A stretch of 64,000 nt of DNA, taken from NCBI RefSeq assembly GCF_000336575.1, contig NZ_AOPO01000009.1:62001-126000 (forward strand), read 5' to 3'. Under the pieces are notes generated by a model. The model ran no database searches. It was given only the letters and a program-made list of their open reading frames with translations, and was not told where the DNA came from. The position numbers and the translations under genes were made by a program. The DNA comes from Vreelandella titanicae BH1 (GTDB taxonomy: Bacteria > Pseudomonadota > Gammaproteobacteria > Pseudomonadales > Halomonadaceae). Shown one piece after another: positions 1 to 9,255 of the stretch. Position 1 is the first letter of the stretch. Every line of letters starts with the position of its first letter.

Positions 1-277
1 GTCAGTCGCCGCCGACTTTATGACCCAGGGAATTCGCTGCAATGCGATCTGCCCTGGCACCGTTGAGTCTCCCTCTCTCAAACAGCGTATTGCTGAGCAG
101 GCACGTAAAGAGGGGCGCAGTGATGCAGAGGTGCTAGCCTCTTTTATTGCCCGTCAGCCAATGGGTAGGCTGGGGCGAGTGGAGGAAGTGGCTGCGCTGG
201 CGGCTTTCCTGGCTTGTGATGAATCGCAGTTTATTACCGGCACCACGCAATTGATCGATGGTGGTTGGGCTAACTGA
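1..277 (+). CDS. SDR-family dehydrogenase, C-terminal part (5' end outside window)
   Basis: The reading frame is open from base 2 and ends at TGA 275-277, so only about the last 91 codons are present. The visible part has the end of a classical short-chain dehydrogenase: NAICPGTV after the catalytic region, then MGRLGRVEEVAALAAFL and the C-terminal ITGTTQLIDGGW signature. Together with the fumarylacetoacetase-family hydrolase that follows 22 bp later, it resembles 2-keto-3-deoxy-L-fuconate dehydrogenase of the non-phosphorylative L-fucose/L-rhamnose pathway. The catalytic Tyr-Lys pair lies outside the window, so the substrate is inferred from context only. Confidence 0.85.
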   Translation, partial: SVAADFMTQGIRCNAICPGTVESPSLKQRIAEQARKEGRSDAEVLASFIARQPMGRLGRVEEVAALAAFLACDESQFITGTTQLIDGGWAN

Positions 278-299
278 TTACTTCAGAAGGAATAACAAT

Positions 300-1142
300 A
301 TGAAACTTTTACGCTTTGGAACGCTGGGCCAGGAAAAGCCGGGCATTCTCGATAGTCAGGGTAAGGTGCGTGATCTGTCCGCTCTCGTTAGCGATGTTGC
401 CGGTGATGTATTGAGCGACGAAGGGTTGCAGAAACTTCGCGATGTGGATCTCTCTATATTGCCAGAGGTCGCGGCTGATGTACGTCTGGGGCCTTGTGTT
501 GGTCAGGTGGGCAAGTTTATTTGTATTGGTCTCAACTACTCCGATCACGCAGCAGAAACCGGCGCCGAGGTTCCCCCTGAGCCGGTCATTTTCAATAAGT
601 GGACAAGCGCTATCTGTGGTCCCAATGACAATGTGGAGATCCCCCGTGGCTCCAAAAAGACCGATTGGGAAGTCGAGCTTGGGGTAATTATTGGAAAGGG
701 TGGTCGTTACATTGATGAAGCTGAGGCGATGTTACATGTGGCGGGGTTCTGCATAGTTAATGATGTGTCTGAACGCGAGTTTCAGTTGGAGCGCAGTGGT
801 ACTTGGGACAAGGGCAAAGGCTGCGATACGTTTGGCCCCTTAGGGCCCTGGTTAGTTACCCGTGATGAGATTGCTGACCCACACCAGTTAGGTATGTGGC
901 TTGAGGTAGACGGCCAGCGTTACCAGGACGGCAATACGCGCACCATGGTGTATCAAGTGCCTTTTCTGATCAGTTACTTGAGCCGTTTTATGAGTTTGCA
1001 GCCTGGCGATGTTATCTCCACCGGCACACCTCCCGGTGTGGGTATGGGCCAGAAGCCCGCCGTTTACCTTCGTGATGGACAGCAAATGCGTTTAGGTATT
1101 GAGGGCTTAGGTGTGCAGCGGCAGCGGGTCGTTCAGGCCTAA
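300..1142 (+). CDS. Fumarylacetoacetate hydrolase family protein
   Basis: 280 aa, a full-length FAH-family C-C bond hydrolase or decarboxylase. The C-terminal catalytic domain starts near residue 70 (GKFICIGLNYSDHAAE). The likely divalent-metal ligands E124 and E126 (DWEVELG) and D155 (VNDVSERE) are present, as is the late STGTPPGVG loop. ATG 300 is chosen because AGAAGGA lies just upstream; an in-frame ATG at 258 would overlap the preceding gene and has no such site. In the fucose/rhamnose pathway this family cleaves 2,4-diketo-3-deoxy-L-fuconate to pyruvate and lactate, which fits the preceding SDR. Other FAH substrates are possible. Confidence 0.9.
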   Translation: MKLLRFGTLGQEKPGILDSQGKVRDLSALVSDVAGDVLSDEGLQKLRDVDLSILPEVAADVRLGPCVGQVGKFICIGLNYSDHAAETGAEVPPEPVIFNKWTSAICGPNDNVEIPRGSKKTDWEVELGVIIGKGGRYIDEAEAMLHVAGFCIVNDVSEREFQLERSGTWDKGKGCDTFGPLGPWLVTRDEIADPHQLGMWLEVDGQRYQDGNTRTMVYQVPFLISYLSRFMSLQPGDVISTGTPPGVGMGQKPAVYLRDGQQMRLGIEGLGVQRQRVVQA

Positions 1143-1165
1143 ACATAACGAGGAGAAGCGCGCTT

Positions 1166-2188
1166 ATGGAAGTGCTTATCTGTTCAAAGCCGCAACATCT
1201 GGAGCTGCGTCACGCTTCTAAGCCAGAGTGTGCCTCTGGGCATGCCGTGGTACGGATACGCCGTATCGGTATCTGCGGAACGGATATTCATGCATATGGT
1301 GGCAATCAACCCTATTTTGAATATCCCAGGGTGTTAGGCCATGAGCTTGCCGGTGAGATAGTCGAAGTCGCTGATGACCATGACCAGCACTTACTGGGCA
1401 AGCAGGTTTATGTCATACCCTACCTGCATTGTGGTGAATGCCGTGCCTGCCAGCAGCATAAAACCAACTGCTGCCAGAACATGCAGGTTATTGGCGTACA
1501 TCAAGATGGTGGCATGGCGGAGTACCTGACCGTACCTACCACTCACTTAGTGGTATCTGAAACCCTTAGCATCGATCAATTGGCCCTGGTGGAGTGCATG
1601 GCAATTGGTGCTCACGCTGTAAGGCGTAGCGTGCTACAAGCGGATGAATTAGCCGTCATCGTGGGTGCGGGGCCTATTGGTATGGGCGTACTCCAGGTCG
1701 CTAAAAGCCAGGGGGCGCGTACCTTGATGGTGGATACCAATCCATCACGTCTGGCTTTTTGCCGTGACGTACTGGGTGCCGATGCGGTGGCGAACCCTCA
1801 GGAAGTGGAAGTGGCTGCACAGATCAGCAAGCTAAATGGCGGTGCGTTAGCAGATGTGGTGTTTGATGCCACAGGGAGCCCTCGTGCTATGGAGGCTGGG
1901 TTCGATCTGGTGGGGCATGGCGGTTGCTATGTTCTGGTGAGTATAGTCAAAGCAGATATTACCTTCAGTGATCCTGATTTCCACAAGAAAGAGTTGACCT
2001 TGATCGGCAGCCGTAATGCCACTCGGGAAGACTTTGATAGTGTGGTGTCACTGATGGATAGTGGGGACATCAATGCTGAAGCAATGATTACCCACCGTGC
2101 TTACCTTGCTGACGTGCCTGCCCAGATGCCCCAGTGGTGTGACCCCGCTAATCAGGTTATCAAGGCCATGATATCGATTGATCATTAA
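1166..2188 (+). CDS. Zinc-dependent alcohol/polyol dehydrogenase (MDR family)
   Basis: 340 aa, a medium-chain dehydrogenase. Catalytic zinc ligands C37 (GICGTD) and H59-E60 (GHELAG) and structural zinc cysteines C89, C92, C95 and C103 are all present. The Rossmann motif VGAGPIGMG follows near residue 166. It starts 23 bp after the FAH gene with an AGGAG site and is probably in the same operon. Sequence type is close to L-galactonate/L-threonine/sorbitol dehydrogenases. An initial oxidation in a deoxysugar-acid pathway is plausible, but the substrate cannot be read from sequence. Confidence 0.88.
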   Translation: MEVLICSKPQHLELRHASKPECASGHAVVRIRRIGICGTDIHAYGGNQPYFEYPRVLGHELAGEIVEVADDHDQHLLGKQVYVIPYLHCGECRACQQHKTNCCQNMQVIGVHQDGGMAEYLTVPTTHLVVSETLSIDQLALVECMAIGAHAVRRSVLQADELAVIVGAGPIGMGVLQVAKSQGARTLMVDTNPSRLAFCRDVLGADAVANPQEVEVAAQISKLNGGALADVVFDATGSPRAMEAGFDLVGHGGCYVLVSIVKADITFSDPDFHKKELTLIGSRNATREDFDSVVSLMDSGDINAEAMITHRAYLADVPAQMPQWCDPANQVIKAMISIDH

Positions 2189-2318
2189 CACTTCTGCATC
2201 GTATCCTCAAACTTGCCACATTCAGCCGCCGACGAATTTACCGGTAAGGTCTATCGTTAAGGACTATGATGCAAATAAGTAGTCGTTAATTTAACGGTAG
2301 TGAATAGGAGTGGCAGCA

Positions 2319-3047
2319 ATGGCGGGAAATATTCGAAATACGGCGGTACTGGGAAGTGCCGTTCTGCTGGGCGGGCTGCTGGCGCTAGGGCTGGTATGGA
2401 GCGGTAGTTATATCAAGGGCGCCGCAGAAGTGTGGCAGCAGTCGTCGCGTAGCGTCACGGTGCGTGGCTTAGCCGAGCGAGAAGTGCCGGCAGATTTGGT
2501 GCTGTGGCCGTTCAATTACAGTGTCAGCGCTAATAGCTTGAGTGACCTTGAGCAGCAGTTGTCCAGTGACGAGCAGGCAATTCGCGATTTTCTGGAGGCC
2601 CAGGGGTTTGCATCAGAGCATGTTAGCTCCACTCCGCCGCGGATTACCGACCAATATAGCAATCAGTACGGTGGTCAGCGCCCGGATGAGCGCTATCGCG
2701 CCGAAGCAACACTGCTACTGCGCTCCCCCGATGTTGAGGGCGTGATCGAGGCAATCCCCAATGCGACTTCACTGGTTCGAGAGGGCGTACTGCTCTCGCC
2801 TAGCTACGAATACCGCACGGAGTTTCTATTTACCGGACTTGATGCGATCAAGCCTGAAATGATTGCGGCGGCCACTGCGGATGCGCGTAACGCCGCACAG
2901 CAGTTTGCCGAAGATTCCGGTAGCCAAGTGGGCCAGATTCGTCAGGCGACCCAGGGCTACTTCTCCATCGAGGACTTGGACAGCTACACGCCGCAAACCA
3001 AACGTGTTCGCGTTGTCACCACGGTGGACTACTCCTTACAAGATTAG
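2319..3047 (+). CDS. SIMPL domain-containing protein
   Basis: 242 aa. One N-terminal hydrophobic segment (about residues 9-28) is followed by a SIMPL (DUF541) domain that begins with VTVRGLAEREVPADLV and ends in RVRVVTTVDYSLQ. Proteins of this family (YggE, BP26) are periplasmic or membrane-anchored and have been linked to stress, but their biochemical role is unsettled. ATG 2319 lies 8 nt behind AGGAG (2306-2310); the GTG at 2310 is part of that site and is a poorer choice. It stands alone and converges on greB with only 28 bp between them. Confidence 0.87.
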   Translation: MAGNIRNTAVLGSAVLLGGLLALGLVWSGSYIKGAAEVWQQSSRSVTVRGLAEREVPADLVLWPFNYSVSANSLSDLEQQLSSDEQAIRDFLEAQGFASEHVSSTPPRITDQYSNQYGGQRPDERYRAEATLLLRSPDVEGVIEAIPNATSLVREGVLLSPSYEYRTEFLFTGLDAIKPEMIAAATADARNAAQQFAEDSGSQVGQIRQATQGYFSIEDLDSYTPQTKRVRVVTTVDYSLQD

Positions 3048-3075
3048 GCCCTAGGCGGCGTTAATGGCGCAGGGA

Positions 3076-3606
3076 TTAGCCAGTGTAATCAATGGCGGTG
3101 ATGGTATAAAACGTATCACCGTTAGGCGTGAGCACTTTTGCTTCATCACCCACCTGTTTACCGAGCAGTGCTTTAGCCATAGGTGCATCGATACTGATCC
3201 AGCGCTTTTTGGTGTCGATTTCATCGTGGCCAACGATCCTGAGATGCACCTCACCGCCACTTTCATCCTCCAGGCTTACATAAGCGCCGAAAAACACCTT
3301 GCTGGTATCGGCTGGCAGGCGGTCTACGATTTGCAGTTCGTCCAAGCGTTTCGTCAGGTAAGTAATCCGGGCGATAACGCGGTTCAGCTCTTTCTTGTTA
3401 TAGGTGTAATCGGCGTTTTCACTGCGGTCGCCCTGGGCGGCTGCTTCGCCGACTTTTGCTGAAATATCCGGGCGTTTAACCCGCGATAGGTGATCCAAGA
3501 TAGCGCGCAAGCGAGCCGCCCCTTCTGGGGTAATCAGATTGCTCTTAGGGGCTTGACGCGGATCTTTGGCTGGATCGCGCCAGCGGGTCATGTTGCGGCC
3601 TTTCAT
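3076..3606 (-). CDS. greB: Transcription elongation factor GreB
   Basis: 176 aa. The N-terminal antiparallel coiled coil of Gre factors carries the acidic tip with GDRSENADY, and a C-terminal FKBP-like domain follows (about 100-176). The GreB type is indicated by NKKELNRVIARITYLTKRLDEL. Gre factors enter the RNA polymerase secondary channel and stimulate cleavage of backtracked transcripts. The N-terminus is about 20 residues longer than in E. coli GreB. ATG 3606 has GGGGAATAGG in front of it; the alternative ATG at 3591 would remove five residues. Confidence 0.95.
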   Translation of the reverse strand: MKGRNMTRWRDPAKDPRQAPKSNLITPEGAARLRAILDHLSRVKRPDISAKVGEAAAQGDRSENADYTYNKKELNRVIARITYLTKRLDELQIVDRLPADTSKVFFGAYVSLEDESGGEVHLRIVGHDEIDTKKRWISIDAPMAKALLGKQVGDEAKVLTPNGDTFYTITAIDYTG

Positions 3607-3778
3607 TACCTATTCCCCATCGTGTTTCGAGCTACCCACCTTACGTTAATTGCGCGAAGCAACCAAGCAGCATGCTACTGGTAAATCATTCAAACGTTCG
3701 TTACATTTTTTGCTATATTGGGCTAGAGGCCCGTCATTGGTGGGTCTAAGTAGGACAACAATAATGTTAGGAGCATGT

Positions 3779-4438
3779 ATGCGAACTCACTCTTTTCCAC
3801 GTATGTTTTTACCGCGCTCATTAATCGCCGCCGCTATTGGCAGCGCGCTGATGCTGTCTCCGCTAACCGCCTCTGCCTTTGAAGGCGAGCTGTTTTCGCT
3901 TAAAAACAGGTGGGAGCATACCGTGACTGAGATGCCCGCCAACGAGCGCGAGAGCACGTTAAAGGCATTGGCAGGTGAAGCGGAGCAGTTGGCCGAGCAG
4001 TACAGCGATGAAGCTGATGTACTTGTTTGGCAGGGAATAGTTCTGGCTTCTTATGCCCGTGAGCGCGGTGGTTTAGGCGCATTAGGAATCGCAGGTGATG
4101 CGCGTGACGCGTTAGAAAAGGCGATTGAAATAGATCCTCAGGGGTTGAATGGTTCCGCCTACGTCACGCTAGGTGCGCTTTACGATCGCGCTCCGGGACG
4201 GCCACTCGGTTTTGGCAATAGTGATACCGCTGAACGCATGTTCCAGCGTGCCTTGGAGATCCGCCCAGACGGCATCGATGTGAACTACTACTACGCTGCC
4301 TTTTTGAAAGAAGAGGGCAATGAGCAGGCCGCTCGCGAGCACGCCCAGCGAGCGGTTAACGGCACCGCTCGAGACAACCGGCAAGTCTCCGATGAAGCGC
4401 TACGCCGTGATGCCGAAGCGCTGCTTAAGCAGCTGTAA
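3779..4438 (+). CDS. Exported TPR-repeat protein of unknown function
   Basis: 219 aa with a Sec signal peptide ending in LTASA before FEG (about residues 1-33). Helical tetratricopeptide-like repeats follow, clearest at ALEKAIEIDPQGLNGSAYVT and AERMFQRALEIRPDGIDVNY. Start ATG 3779 has TAGGAG 7 nt upstream; ATG 3764, five codons earlier, has its own weaker AGGA site and cannot be excluded. It probably acts in the periplasm or at the outer membrane as a protein scaffold, but no specific role is recognisable. Its stop codon is 15 bp before a strong hairpin that leads into nudF. Confidence 0.8.
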   Translation: MRTHSFPRMFLPRSLIAAAIGSALMLSPLTASAFEGELFSLKNRWEHTVTEMPANERESTLKALAGEAEQLAEQYSDEADVLVWQGIVLASYARERGGLGALGIAGDARDALEKAIEIDPQGLNGSAYVTLGALYDRAPGRPLGFGNSDTAERMFQRALEIRPDGIDVNYYYAAFLKEEGNEQAAREHAQRAVNGTARDNRQVSDEALRRDAEALLKQL

Positions 4439-4453
4439 ATCCCCCGCTGAATT

Positions 4454-4508
4454 GGCATTCCCGGTGGCAAGCATTGATAATAGATCGATTATCACCACCG
4501 GGAGTGCC
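4454..4508 (+). promoter_or_regulatory. Long hairpin that buries the nudF ribosome binding site
   Basis: GGCATTCCCGGTGG (4454-4467) pairs with CCACCGGGAGTGCC (4495-4508) over 14 bp with one G-U pair. Inside it, TGATAAT (4475-4481) pairs perfectly with ATTATCA (4488-4494), leaving a 7-nt bulge and a 6-nt loop. The GGGAG Shine-Dalgarno (4500-4504) lies in the stem, and ATG 4511 is 2 nt after it. There is no T tract, so it is not a normal terminator. It could block translation until it is unfolded, or it could be a DNA palindrome bound by a protein. Confidence 0.6.
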
Positions 4509-4510
4509 TC

Positions 4511-5230
4511 ATGGCGTCCAACTCCAAGCACGATGCTGTTCAGAATCCTAATTTTCAGCGCCCTCCTTTTAAAAACACGGCTCTTAGCGTTCCCGACTTA
4601 AAGCGCGATGATGTTGAGCTGCTTAAGCGGGAGACGCTACACCAGGGGTTTTTCCGCCTGGAAGCCTTAGAGCTTCGTCACCGGCTGTTTGAAGGCGGTT
4701 GGAGCGAACCCATGCGTCGTGAAGTGCATAATCGCTTTGATGCAGTGGGTGTGCTGCTCTACGACCCTGAGCGCGACTCATTGGTGCTCATTGAGCAGTT
4801 TCGTGCCGGCGCCATTGATGATTCCGTTTCTCCCTGGAAGCTCGAGCTCGTGGCCGGTTTGGTCGAAAAAGACGAATCGCTGGAAGATGTGGCGCGTCGC
4901 GAGGCGTGGGAGGAGGCCGGTTGTAAAGTGGCCCAACTGACCAAACTTCACACGTATTATCCCAGCCCTGGCGCCTGCAGCGAGCAAGTGACACTATTTT
5001 GTGGTTTGGTAGATACCCAAGGATTAGGTGGGATTCATGGCCTAGATGAAGAGCATGAGGATATTCGTGTTCACGTCATGCCTTTCGCTAACGCTTGGGA
5101 GCTCTTAGAGAAGGGGCGACTCGACAACGCCATGTGTTTAATTGGTCTACATTGGCTGAATAGTCAGCGAGCCTCACTGCGTGCTGCCTCGCAGCGCGCT
5201 TTGACGCAAAGCGAAACCGACGAGGAGTGA
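4511..5230 (+). CDS. nudF: ADP-ribose diphosphatase (Nudix)
   Basis: 239 aa. The Nudix box spans residues 116-138 (G116, E122, R130, E131, E134, E135, G137 in the GX5EX7REUXEEXGU pattern). It is embedded in an ADP-ribose pyrophosphatase fold, with EQFRAGA before it and the YPSPGACSE loop after it, as in NudF. The enzyme splits ADP-ribose to AMP and ribose 5-phosphate. The order nudF-yqiB-cpdA is that of E. coli. The stop codon overlaps the ribosome binding site of the next gene. Translation may be controlled by the hairpin at 4454-4508. Confidence 0.93.
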   Translation: MASNSKHDAVQNPNFQRPPFKNTALSVPDLKRDDVELLKRETLHQGFFRLEALELRHRLFEGGWSEPMRREVHNRFDAVGVLLYDPERDSLVLIEQFRAGAIDDSVSPWKLELVAGLVEKDESLEDVARREAWEEAGCKVAQLTKLHTYYPSPGACSEQVTLFCGLVDTQGLGGIHGLDEEHEDIRVHVMPFANAWELLEKGRLDNAMCLIGLHWLNSQRASLRAASQRALTQSETDEE

Positions 5231-5232
5231 AC

Positions 5233-5679
5233 ATGGCGAGAACGGCCTATGTCACCGATTTAAAATCGCTCCAAGGGGAGTGCAGCGCCAACTATTTACG
5301 TTTGGTGCGCCTGGTGGGCGATATGGAGGCCGGCCAGCGCCGCGATATTGCCTTGCGCGGTGATAAACAGCATTTCGGTGATCTGCATCTGTATATTCAA
5401 GAGCAGGCGCCTTACACCACCATGGTGAATGTTTCTCAGACCGGCCCACTAGATACCGTTTTGGAAGGGCCGCGTATGCGCGTACATCTTTATCACGATG
5501 TACGCATGGCGGAAGTGACCGACTTTCAGCGCGAGCGCCACTTTAGTGGCCGCTACCGCTACCCCAATGCCCGGATGCATCAGCCGGATGAGAAGCTTCA
5601 ACTCAACCGCTTCTTGGGCGAGTGGCTGGCTCATGGCCTTGCTCACGGTCACACGGTCGACGTGCCGGAGATGCCCTAA
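5233..5679 (+). CDS. yqiB: DUF1249 family protein YqiB
   Basis: 148 aa. It matches the DUF1249/YqiB family in length, in the pattern FGDLHLYIQEQAPYTTMVNV and RMRVHLYHDVRMAEV, and in its place between nudF and cpdA. No catalytic motif is visible and no biochemical role is established. ATG 5233 is preceded by GAGGAG that overlaps the end of nudF; a GTG two codons earlier is the alternative. The stop codon shares one base with the cpdA start (TAATG). Confidence 0.9.
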   Translation: MARTAYVTDLKSLQGECSANYLRLVRLVGDMEAGQRRDIALRGDKQHFGDLHLYIQEQAPYTTMVNVSQTGPLDTVLEGPRMRVHLYHDVRMAEVTDFQRERHFSGRYRYPNARMHQPDEKLQLNRFLGEWLAHGLAHGHTVDVPEMP

Positions 5680-6443
5680 TGCGTGTGGTGCAAATTACCG
5701 ACGCCCATCTCTATGCGGATATCGAAGCGCGTTCCCGGGCGGGCATACCCTGGCGGCAGTTTCAGCAGGTGTTGAATGCCGTTGTCGCCGAAAAGCCCGA
5801 TATCGTGCTGTTTACTGGTGATATTAGCCAGGATGAATCGGCCGCTTCCTACGCCTTGGCGATGCAGGCGCTGGAGCAGTTGCCTTGCCCCTGGTACTGG
5901 CTGCCGGGTAATCACGATCAGCCCGAGTTCATGGCGGCCGAGCGGCCGATGGTTGAACAAGTGAACTTGGATTCGTGGCGCATCCTGTTGCTCAATACCC
6001 AGGTGGAGGGCAAACCCCACGGTGAACTGGGAAGCGAGCGGCTAGCTAAGCTCGCTGAACAGTTAGAGAACGATGACCGGCCCACGCTGATAGCCATGCA
6101 CCACCCGCCGGTGGACGTCGGCGCGGTGTGGATGGATGCCATTGGCCTACAAGATCGCGACGCATTTTGGCAACTGCTAAGTAAACACCCGCACGTCAAG
6201 ATCATCCTGTTTGGTCACGCGCACCAAGCCTACGCCGAGCATCATATTTTAGGCACAGGTAGAGGCATAGGTGAGGCCACTATTGATGTTTATGGCTGCC
6301 CGGCGATGGCCGATCAGTTTCTGCCCGGTGCCGAGCAGTTTGCCATTGATGAAGCTTCCCGCCCTGGCTATCGGGTTATCGATTTGGCGTATAGCGATGC
6401 CCAGGGAAGCGAGTGGCAGAGCTGGGTAGAGCGCATTGATTAG
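5679..6443 (+). CDS. cpdA: 3',5'-cyclic-AMP phosphodiesterase
   Basis: 254 aa. The calcineurin-like metallophosphoesterase motifs appear in order: TDAHLY (D-x-H), GDISQD, GNHDQ, MHHPPV and FGHAHQ, which together hold the two-metal centre. CpdA hydrolyses cAMP to AMP and thereby limits CRP signalling. The start ATG overlaps the yqiB stop by one base, so translational coupling is likely. Length and neighbours agree with the E. coli gene. Confidence 0.94.
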   Translation: MRVVQITDAHLYADIEARSRAGIPWRQFQQVLNAVVAEKPDIVLFTGDISQDESAASYALAMQALEQLPCPWYWLPGNHDQPEFMAAERPMVEQVNLDSWRILLLNTQVEGKPHGELGSERLAKLAEQLENDDRPTLIAMHHPPVDVGAVWMDAIGLQDRDAFWQLLSKHPHVKIILFGHAHQAYAEHHILGTGRGIGEATIDVYGCPAMADQFLPGAEQFAIDEASRPGYRVIDLAYSDAQGSEWQSWVERID

Positions 6444-6547
6444 ACGTTAATTGCTCTCTTATTTCTAGATAGGTTTTTTAGGAATAAAAAGATAGTTATT
6501 AATTCTTTTGGGTTATTACCGGCTCGGCGTTACCCTACTCACATTCG

Positions 6548-6571
6548 AACGTACATTTATCTATAACGTAC
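6548..6571. promoter_or_regulatory. Direct repeat in the cysD promoter region
   Basis: The 176-bp gap before cysD is AT-rich (6460-6520) and then holds AACGTAC twice (6548-6554 and 6565-6571), 17 bp apart. A sulfur-responsive activator such as CysB would be expected to act here, but I cannot match a CysB site with confidence. No promoter hexamers are convincing. Confidence 0.25.
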
Positions 6572-6619
6572 GCTGATTTTAGCTTGTGTGACGAGCTTGT
6601 TCTTGTGAGGTAAGGGGCC

Positions 6620-7618
6620 ATGACCCAATTGTCTACATTGTCGTCAAAAGAGCGGTCTTCAGAGACGCGTTCTTCATCTTCAGCGACGCAGGGGGAGGCT
6701 TTTAATGCCCCTGATGCCGCGCGCTTGACCCACCTCAAGCAATTAGAAGCCGAGTCTATCCATATCATCCGTGAAGTTGCCGCTGAGTTCGCCAACCCGG
6801 TGATGATGTACTCCATCGGTAAAGATTCGTCGGTAATGCTGCACTTGGCGCGCAAAGCTTTTTACCCCGGTACACCGCCATTCCCGCTGATGCACGTGGA
6901 CACCACGTGGAAGTTTCGCGAAATGATCGAGTTCCGTAACCGCATGGCTGAAGAGGCGGGTATGGAACTGATCGTGCACACCAACGAAGAGGGGCGGGCA
7001 GCCAATATCAACCCGTTCGACCACGGCAGCGCCAAATACACCGATATCATGAAAACCCAGGCGCTCAAGCAGGCGCTGGATAAGTATGGGTTTGATGCGG
7101 CCTTTGGTGGCGCGCGTCGTGATGAAGAAGCCTCGCGTGCCAAAGAGCGCGTCTACTCGTTCCGCGATAAGTATCACCGTTGGGATCCCAAGAACCAGCG
7201 CCCTGAGCTTTGGAACGTATATAACGCCAAGGTCAATAAAGGTGAATCGATCCGCGTGTTCCCACTCTCTAACTGGACCGAGCTGGATATCTGGCAATAC
7301 ATCTACTTAGAGTCGATTCCCATCGTGCCGCTCTACTACTCGGCCAAGCGGCCCATAGTCGAGCGCGACGGTATGCAAGTTATGGTCGATGACGACCGTA
7401 TGCCGTTAGCACCTGGCGAAGTGCCGGAAATGAAGTCGGTACGGTTTCGAACGCTTGGCTGCTACCCGCTAACCGGCGCGGTGGAATCCGAAGCCGCGAC
7501 GCTTCCGGAAATTATTCAAGAGATGCTGCTGACCCGAACCAGTGAACGCAGTGGCCGCGCCATCGATCGCGATCAGGTGGGTTCGATGGAGAAGAAAAAG
7601 CGCGAGGGGTACTTCTGA
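6620..7618 (+). CDS. cysD: Sulfate adenylyltransferase subunit 2
   Basis: 332 aa, ATP-sulfurylase small subunit, which with CysN turns sulfate and ATP into adenosine 5'-phosphosulfate. The PP-loop-like motif SIGKDS is at 65-70. [16 protein letters not shown] and the C-terminal [14 protein letters not shown] are typical of the family. About 30 residues of Ser/Thr-rich N-terminus (1-30) exceed the usual length of about 300; ATG 6620 is the start with an upstream GTGAGGTAAGGGG, so the extension appears real. The stop overlaps the cysN start by one base. Confidence 0.96.
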   Translation: MTQLSTLSSKERSSETRSSSSATQGEAFNAPDAARLTHLKQLEAESIHIIREVAAEFANPVMMYSIGKDSSVMLHLARKAFYPGTPPFPLMHVDTTWKFREMIEFRNRMAEEAGMELIVHTNEEGRAANINPFDHGSAKYTDIMKTQALKQALDKYGFDAAFGGARRDEEASRAKERVYSFRDKYHRWDPKNQRPELWNVYNAKVNKGESIRVFPLSNWTELDIWQYIYLESIPIVPLYYSAKRPIVERDGMQVMVDDDRMPLAPGEVPEMKSVRFRTLGCYPLTGAVESEAATLPEIIQEMLLTRTSERSGRAIDRDQVGSMEKKKREGYF

Positions 7619-9060
7619 TGTCTCACCAATCTAATTTAATCGCCGATAATATCGAGCAGTACCTGCACGAGCACGAAAACAAAGACCTGCTGCGTTTTAT
7701 CACCTGCGGTAGCGTAGACGACGGCAAATCGACGCTGATTGGCCGTCTGCTTCACGACTCGAAAATGATCTTTGAAGATCAACTGGCGGCGATCACTCAG
7801 GCTTCTAAAACCAGTGGTACTACTGGTGATACCGTTGATCTGGCGCTGTTGGTGGATGGGCTGCAGTCAGAGCGTGAGCAGGGCATTACCATCGATGTGG
7901 CGTACCGCTTTTTCTCTACCGATAAGCGCAAGTTTATTATCGCCGATACGCCTGGGCATGAGCAGTACACCCGCAATATGGCCACGGGGGCATCAACCGC
8001 CAGCCTGGCGATTATCCTGATCGATGCCCGCTACGGTGTGCAGACCCAGACTCGCCGCCATAGCTTTATTGCCGACCTGCTAGGTATTCAGCACCTGGTG
8101 ATTGCGGTCAATAAGATGGATCTAGTGGACTTCTCCGAGCAGCGCTTTAACGAGATAGTCGATGAGTACCGAGCCTTTGCCACCAATCTGCAAGCACCTG
8201 ACATTCGCTTTGTACCGATGTCGGCCCTGAATGGCGACAACGTGGTCAATCGCAGCGAACAAACGCCCTGGTATTTTAGCGATGCTTACCAGGGGGAAAC
8301 ACTGATCGAGCTATTAGAGAGTGTCGAGATTACCCGCGACCAGAACCTCAGCGATCTGCGTTTACCGGTTCAGTACGTTAACCGCCCGAACCTTGATTTT
8401 CGCGGTTACTGCGGCACTTTAGCCGCGGGTGTATTACGTCCTGGTCAAGCCGTTAAGGCACTTCCATCGGGTAAAACGTCGCGGGTTGCACGGATTGTCA
8501 CTTTTGATGGTGATCTTGCGGCCGCTTATCCAGGTCAGGCGATCACTGTGACTCTGGAAGATGAAATCGATATCTCCCGTGGCGACTGGCTGGTGGCAGC
8601 GGATAGCGAACTGCCGCTCTCCAACACCTTTAAAGCCGATATTGTTTGGATGCAGGAAGAGGCGTTAACGCCAGGTAAGCTCTACGATTTCAAACTGGCG
8701 ACCCGCGATCTTTCCGGTCAGATCAGTGCGATTGATTACCAAATCGACGTCAATACTCTGGAGAAGCATGCCACTCACTCGCTGGGGCTAAATGCGATTG
8801 CCCGCTGCGACGTGGAACTGACAGCTGCTATTCCCGTGGATGATTACCGCACCAGCCCCGGTACCGGTAGCTTTATCATCATTGATCGGCTGACCAACGT
8901 GACCGTAGGCGCCGGTATGATCCGCGGTACCGCCAGCGCCCCAGGCAATGCTTCAAACGCCACCGATTGGGCCGACTTTGAGCGTGATTTGAATGCCCTG
9001 GTGCGTAAGCATTTCCCTCACTGGGAAGCGAAAGATATCAGCGGTTTATTCAGCCGCTAA
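7618..9060 (+). CDS. cysN: Sulfate adenylyltransferase subunit 1 (GTPase)
   Basis: 480 aa, an EF-Tu-like GTPase with G1 GSVDDGKS (31-38), G3 DTPGHEQY and G4 NKMD, followed by beta-barrel domains. GTP hydrolysis drives APS formation by CysD. The protein ends at the usual length for CysN alone and carries no fused CysC (APS kinase) domain; no cysC lies next to it. The TGATG junction with cysD implies translational coupling. Confidence 0.96.
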   Translation: MSHQSNLIADNIEQYLHEHENKDLLRFITCGSVDDGKSTLIGRLLHDSKMIFEDQLAAITQASKTSGTTGDTVDLALLVDGLQSEREQGITIDVAYRFFSTDKRKFIIADTPGHEQYTRNMATGASTASLAIILIDARYGVQTQTRRHSFIADLLGIQHLVIAVNKMDLVDFSEQRFNEIVDEYRAFATNLQAPDIRFVPMSALNGDNVVNRSEQTPWYFSDAYQGETLIELLESVEITRDQNLSDLRLPVQYVNRPNLDFRGYCGTLAAGVLRPGQAVKALPSGKTSRVARIVTFDGDLAAAYPGQAITVTLEDEIDISRGDWLVAADSELPLSNTFKADIVWMQEEALTPGKLYDFKLATRDLSGQISAIDYQIDVNTLEKHATHSLGLNAIARCDVELTAAIPVDDYRTSPGTGSFIIIDRLTNVTVGAGMIRGTASAPGNASNATDWADFERDLNALVRKHFPHWEAKDISGLFSR

Positions 9061-9117
9061 CCGGCATAAGCTCCGGTCATGAGCCTCCTCACATCCGTGC
9101 GAGGAGTTCTCCTTATC

Positions 9118-9239
9118 TCATTGCGAGGAGCGAAGCGACGCGGCAATCTTGCTTTTGTCATTGCGAGCGCAGCGCGGCAATCTCAAAGTTAGTGCCATCG
9201 CCGGTATGAGATTGCTTCGTCGCAAGCTACTCGCAATGG
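9118..9239. repeat. Cluster of three REP-like repeats after cysN
   Basis: The core TCATTGCGAG...GCGGCAATCT occurs at 9118-9148 and 9157-9183 in direct order and inverted at 9208-9239. A fourth and fifth copy lie at 29247-29330. Such short palindromic units are dispersed extragenic repeats in many Gammaproteobacteria and are often spread by a RAYT-type transposase; none is in this window. The cluster fills most of the 195-bp gap between the convergent genes cysN and tupA and may also act in transcript end formation. Confidence 0.8.
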
Positions 9240-9255
9240 CGGTAGGTGATTAGAT

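Noticed and set aside
4454..4508. Intrinsic terminator of the TPR gene
   Set aside because: The stem is strong but no T tract follows; the nudF start codon comes 2 nt later.
6743..7297. 184-codon minus-strand frame inside cysD
   Set aside because: It lies opposite conserved cysD motifs and has no start signal or family features.
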